64,000 nt of DNA. It comes from Anaerolineales bacterium. Its GTDB lineage: Bacteria > Chloroflexota > Anaerolineae > Anaerolineales > UBA11579. Both the position numbers and the translations under genes were made by a program. This document shows, piece by piece, positions 60,677-64,000 of this stretch. Location: contig JAJTXV010000001.1 of NCBI GenBank assembly GCA_021463845.1, forward strand, positions 710,174-774,173. Direction: 5' to 3'. How positions within the stretch are numbered: position 1 is the first letter of the stretch; each line of letters begins with the position of its first letter. The notes under the pieces were generated by a model. The model saw only the letters and a list, made by a program, of their open reading frames with translations, did no database searches and was not told the DNA's origin.

Positions 60677-62287
60677 ATGATGGCCACTCTAAGACGCCTG
60701 CCATGGTATGCGATCGCCACCACGCTGCTGCTGGCGGCCTGCCTGTACTACGGCTGGGCCTTCCTGCAGCGCACAAGCATTGATGTCGATGGCGAGGTGA
60801 TGCACGCCCTGTTCGACGATGCAATGATCTCGATGCAGTTCGCCAAGAACTTTGCCCGCGGCGAGGGCCTGGTGTGGAATGCAGGCGGCGCCCGTGTGGA
60901 AGGGTTCAGCAACCCGCTGTGGGTGCTGATCATGAGCGTCGTGCACCTGTTCCCGCTCAAGCTCACTGAAACCAGTTTCTACGTCAAGCTGATCAGCTTG
61001 GCCTGCCTGTTCACCAACCTGTTCATGGTCAAGGGTCTGGCAGAGCACTTCTCAAAGAATCGCCTGGTGCCGCTGGCCGCCATCTTCCTGACCGGCTTTT
61101 ACTATTCGCTCAATACTTGGAGCCTGCAAGGCATGGAAGTCGGCCTGCAGGCGCTGCTACTCAGCGCGGCGTTGCTGCTGGGGCTGCGCGCCCTGCAGCA
61201 AAACCGCTTCCAGCCCTGGATGTACGTGCTGTTCAGCCTGCTGATCCTGCTGCGCATGGATTCGGCCGCCCCCACACTGGCAGCGACCATGGCCTTTGCC
61301 TGGATCGATCCGAACCATCGCCGCAAGCATCTATTGTGGGGCGCGGCGGCCATCTTCGGCACGCTGCTGGCGTTGACCGCCTGGCGCTATGCCTATTACG
61401 GTGAGCTGCTGCCGAACACGTACTACCTCAAGCTTGGCTCAGGTTCCACTGTGCTGCGCATCAGCATTGGCCTGCGCCGCCTTTGGGACTTCGTATGGCT
61501 GGGCAATTGGACCTTGTTCGCCTTGGTGCTGCTGCTCCCGATCCTTGACCGCTCGAAAGCTTTGCTGCCGCTATATGCGGCCATCCTGGCCCAGGTGGCT
61601 TACAGTGTCTATGTCGGCGGCGATGCCTGGGAGCATGTGGGCGGAGCCAACCGCTTCATTGCGGCGGTGATGCCGCTGTTCTTCGTGCTGTATGCGCATA
61701 CGCTGGCCTTGCTGGCGGGGCTAGTGCTTTCACGCTTCACGCGCCGGCCAGCCTGGGCCGCGCCGCTCGCAAATCTCGTAGTGGCCCTATGGGTCGCGGT
61801 CAGCCTGTTCAACTTCAACGACTCTGTGCCCGAAAACGGCCTGGCCCGCTGGACCCTGGTGGCCAACCCCATCTTCACTGAAAGCTCAGAGCGCTACGCC
61901 CGGATGGGGATCCTGCTCGGCCAGATCACGGAACCCGAGGCCGTCATCGCCGTTGTCACCGCAGGCAACCTACCCTACTTCTCCGAGCGCACCAGCGTTG
62001 ACCTGCTGGGCAAGAATGACCCGGTCATCGCCCATTTGCCGGCGCGTATCAATTCCAGCCTGTTCCACCCTGCCGATTTCCGCCCGGGGCATAATAAGTG
62101 GGACTATGCCTATTCGATAGGCCAGCTCCAGCCGGATGTCGTAGCCCAGATCTGGGAAGATACAGAAGAGGAAGCCGCGCCCTATCTGGTCAATTACGAG
62201 AAATACATCATCGATGGGATCCCTTACTACTTCCGTGAAGACTCGCCGTATGTGCGCTGGGAGCTTCTGCCTGCGGATGGAAAGTAA
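60677..62287 (+). CDS. Polytopic GT-C-like membrane glycosyltransferase
   Basis: About 536 residues with ten or more membrane helices. The first periplasmic loop holds FDDAMISMQFAKNFARGEGL and RVEGFSNPLW, the Asp-Asp and EG-x-N pattern seen in GT-C transferases that use polyprenyl-phosphate sugars. A periplasmic C-terminal domain follows (about 410-536). TATACT (60668-60673) lies 3 nt before the first ATG and 6 nt before a second in-frame ATG (60680), so a leaderless start at 60680 is likely. Substrate unknown. Confidence 0.8.
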   Translation: MMATLRRLPWYAIATTLLLAACLYYGWAFLQRTSIDVDGEVMHALFDDAMISMQFAKNFARGEGLVWNAGGARVEGFSNPLWVLIMSVVHLFPLKLTETSFYVKLISLACLFTNLFMVKGLAEHFSKNRLVPLAAIFLTGFYYSLNTWSLQGMEVGLQALLLSAALLLGLRALQQNRFQPWMYVLFSLLILLRMDSAAPTLAATMAFAWIDPNHRRKHLLWGAAAIFGTLLALTAWRYAYYGELLPNTYYLKLGSGSTVLRISIGLRRLWDFVWLGNWTLFALVLLLPILDRSKALLPLYAAILAQVAYSVYVGGDAWEHVGGANRFIAAVMPLFFVLYAHTLALLAGLVLSRFTRRPAWAAPLANLVVALWVAVSLFNFNDSVPENGLARWTLVANPIFTESSERYARMGILLGQITEPEAVIAVVTAGNLPYFSERTSVDLLGKNDPVIAHLPARINSSLFHPADFRPGHNKWDYAYSIGQLQPDVVAQIWEDTEEEAAPYLVNYEKYIIDGIPYYFREDSPYVRWELLPADGK

Positions 62288-62294
62288 TAGCAGA

Positions 62295-63854
62295 ATGAAA
62301 AAGCCGAAACTTGCACTTTTGCTGCTACCGATCCTGCTGATAACACTGGCCTGCCGCTTCGGTGCGCCGCCGCCCAGCACTCCCACGGCTGAAGCCCAGC
62401 GCACACCAAGTGGCGGCAGCAGCAACTTTGGCGGCACGCAACCGGCGCCCCCATTCCAAGCCTGCCCCGTGCAGCTACCCAGTGTTGGCGCAGGCAGCAA
62501 CCCGCAGCTCGGTGCCGAAGGCCTGGGCGACCCGTATTATCCGCACCTGGGCAACGGCGGCTACGATGTGCAGCACTACCACATCGAACTCAATGTCGAC
62601 CTGGCCAGCCAGCACCTGGACGGAGCGGTGCGTATTGACGCCATCGCCACCCAGACCCTCAGCAGCTTCAATCTGGAGTTGGCTGGCATGCAGATCCACT
62701 CAGTAAGTGTGCAAAACAGCCCGGCTGAACACTCACGCATGGGCAATGAGCTCACCATTGAGCTGGCCCAGTTCATCCAGGCCGGCCAACCATTCGAAGT
62801 AGCGATCGAATACAGCGGCAGCCCCGGCGAGGGCATCGATTTCAGCGGGATGGAAGAGTTCGAGGTGGGCTGGGGCTGGTACCCGGATGGCGATGGCGCC
62901 TATGTGGCCGCCGAGCCAAGCGGCAACTCTACCTGGATGCCGGTGAACGAGCACCCCTCGGATAAGGCCACATACAGCTACGCCATCACCGTGGCGGAGC
63001 CGTACGTGGCGGCCGCCAACGGCGTGCTGCAAGACACGATCAGCCTTGGCGATGGCACACGCACCTTCATATGGAACTCGGCCTACCCGATGGCCAGTTA
63101 CCTGGCCACGGTGGGCATCGGCGAGTTCGATATCGAGACCAGCATTGGGCCGAACGGGCTGCCGATCCGCGATTACTTCGAACGCGACATTCCGCAGGAT
63201 GTGCGCGCTGACTTTGCCCGCACGGACGAAATGCTGGAGCTGTTCAACGAGCTAGTCGGCCCGTACCCGTTCGAGGTGACGGGCGTGATCGTGCATGATA
63301 TTGACTTCGGGTTTGCGCTGGAAACGCAGACGATGAGCGTCTTCGGCTCCGGCTTCACCGACGAATACGTGGTGGCGCACGAGCTGGCGCACCAGTGGTT
63401 CGGCAACAGCGTCGGCCTCACCTGCTGGCAGGACCTGTGGCTGAACGAAGGCTTCGCCACCTACTTGAGCGTACTATGGAACGAGCACGCCTACGGCGAA
63501 GATGCCCTGATAGATGAGATGGAGTGGTACTACTGGCAGGTGGCGCAGAGCGGGCCGTTCGCCTCGCCGCCCGGCAACCCAGGGCCGGATGACCTGTTCA
63601 ACTTTGGCGTGTACTACCGCGGGGCGCTGACCCTGCATGCACTGCGCGAGAGGGTCGGCGATGAGGTCTTCTTCGGCATCTTGCAGCGCTACTACGCCGA
63701 CTTCCGTGACAGCAACGCCACCACGGCGGATTTTGTAGCCATCGCCGAGCAGGTCAGCGGTCAAAGCTTGCAGGAGTTCTTTGACGCCTGGTTGTATGCG
63801 GCGGACGTGCCCGATATCCCCGAGATGGGCTTGTATCTCTCAGATTATCAGTAG
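62295..63854 (+). CDS. M1-family metallopeptidase lipoprotein
   Basis: A 519-residue aminopeptidase-N-like protein with lipobox LAC (Cys20) and a P/T/G-rich linker. The N-terminal beta domain (about 85-260) is followed by the catalytic domain: HELAH (362-366) and Glu385 in LNEGF complete the HEXXH-x18-E zinc site. ALETQTM replaces the classical GAMEN loop, as in many bacterial relatives. Surface-anchored peptide degradation is likely. Starts 7 nt after the previous stop. Confidence 0.92.
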   Translation: MKKPKLALLLLPILLITLACRFGAPPPSTPTAEAQRTPSGGSSNFGGTQPAPPFQACPVQLPSVGAGSNPQLGAEGLGDPYYPHLGNGGYDVQHYHIELNVDLASQHLDGAVRIDAIATQTLSSFNLELAGMQIHSVSVQNSPAEHSRMGNELTIELAQFIQAGQPFEVAIEYSGSPGEGIDFSGMEEFEVGWGWYPDGDGAYVAAEPSGNSTWMPVNEHPSDKATYSYAITVAEPYVAAANGVLQDTISLGDGTRTFIWNSAYPMASYLATVGIGEFDIETSIGPNGLPIRDYFERDIPQDVRADFARTDEMLELFNELVGPYPFEVTGVIVHDIDFGFALETQTMSVFGSGFTDEYVVAHELAHQWFGNSVGLTCWQDLWLNEGFATYLSVLWNEHAYGEDALIDEMEWYYWQVAQSGPFASPPGNPGPDDLFNFGVYYRGALTLHALRERVGDEVFFGILQRYYADFRDSNATTADFVAIAEQVSGQSLQEFFDAWLYAADVPDIPEMGLYLSDYQ

Positions 63855-63861
63855 TGATTTT

Positions 63862-64000
63862 ATGTAGGGGCGCAGCATGCTGCGCCCCTAGTGTTTCTGG
63901 TAGCGAATTAGGCCGAGTTTCAAGCAAAAACCAGATTACTTCGAGGCTATAAGCTGCATATTCATGCAACTTATAGCAGTCCTCGCAGTGACGGAGTCGC
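63862..64000. repeat. REP-like elements at the window end
   Basis: GTAGGGGCGCAGCATGCTGC hairpin (63865-63890, as at 30146), then AGCAAAAACCAGATTACTTC and CCTCGCAGTGACGGAGTCGC, a partial GTCATTGCGAG-type composite that continues beyond the window. Confidence 0.75.

Overview
The window is a GC-rich chromosomal segment with no phage, integrase, insertion sequence, CRISPR array or rRNA. Its gene style points to the phylum Chloroflexota, most likely class Anaerolineae. The signs are lipoproteins with P/T-rich linkers, a SUF operon of the sufC-B-D-S-U type, SRAP and DinB proteins, a long SHMT-GcvT polypeptide, and many REP-like intergenic palindromes. The taxonomic call is inference. Many genes lack a Shine-Dalgarno sequence and instead have a -10 box 6-10 nt before the ATG, so leaderless mRNAs look common.

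Layout. 1-10.7 kb: lysS (partial), greA, a P/T-rich membrane protein, a solute-binding lipoprotein, a LysM-M23 peptidase, tRNA-Val(CAC), a GNAT protein, a GT4 glycosyltransferase, tRNA-Thr(CGT) behind two strong hairpins, udk, a cyclophilin, a VTT membrane protein and an M20 peptidase. 10.7-14.4 kb: two ECF sigma loci with membrane partner proteins, one also carrying a bactofilin-like membrane protein. 14.5-22.2 kb: a PAS-UbiA prenyltransferase fusion, a small coiled-coil/ArsR operon, a MerR(TipAS)/AAA+ operon, GtrA and UDP-glucuronate decarboxylase, a DUF348-G5-propeller lipoprotein and scpB. 22.2-26.8 kb: a complete polar amino acid ABC transporter. 27.3-29.9 kb: a radical SAM DNA-repair-type protein, an SRAP protein with Pro in place of the catalytic Cys2, and a DinB-fold protein. 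30.2-39.9 kb: valS behind a T-box leader, a metallo-beta-lactamase fold hydrolase, a JAMM peptidase, dienelactone hydrolase, a YraN-type nuclease, miaA, an acyl-CoA ligase and a frameshifted HAD phosphatase.

40.5-50.6 kb is an iron-sulfur assembly region. The sufC-B-D-(hypothetical)-sufS-sufU-Rieske operon runs leftward. About 2.7 kb away a rightward sufR-like/sufT pair carries, at its -35 box, the same 25-bp element found at the suf promoter, which suggests one iron-sulfur-responsive regulon. An AraC/LysE pair and a DinB-like gene lie between.

50.6-64 kb: a PHB-depolymerase-like esterase, tRNA-Pro(GGG), an NBR1-Ig lipoprotein, a YegP-type protein, an FAH-family hydrolase, an RpiR regulator, tRNA-Val(TAC), a DUF1801 protein, a 1038-residue SHMT-GcvT fusion, a guanidine-III riboswitch before a Gdx/SugE guanidinium exporter, a GT-C-like membrane protein and an M1 metallopeptidase lipoprotein.

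Non-coding stretches above 300 bp are mostly filled with REP-like palindromes of the GTCATTGCGAGCG / GTCATTCCGAGCG type, including a 140-bp tandem array. Strong intrinsic terminators close most transcription units.
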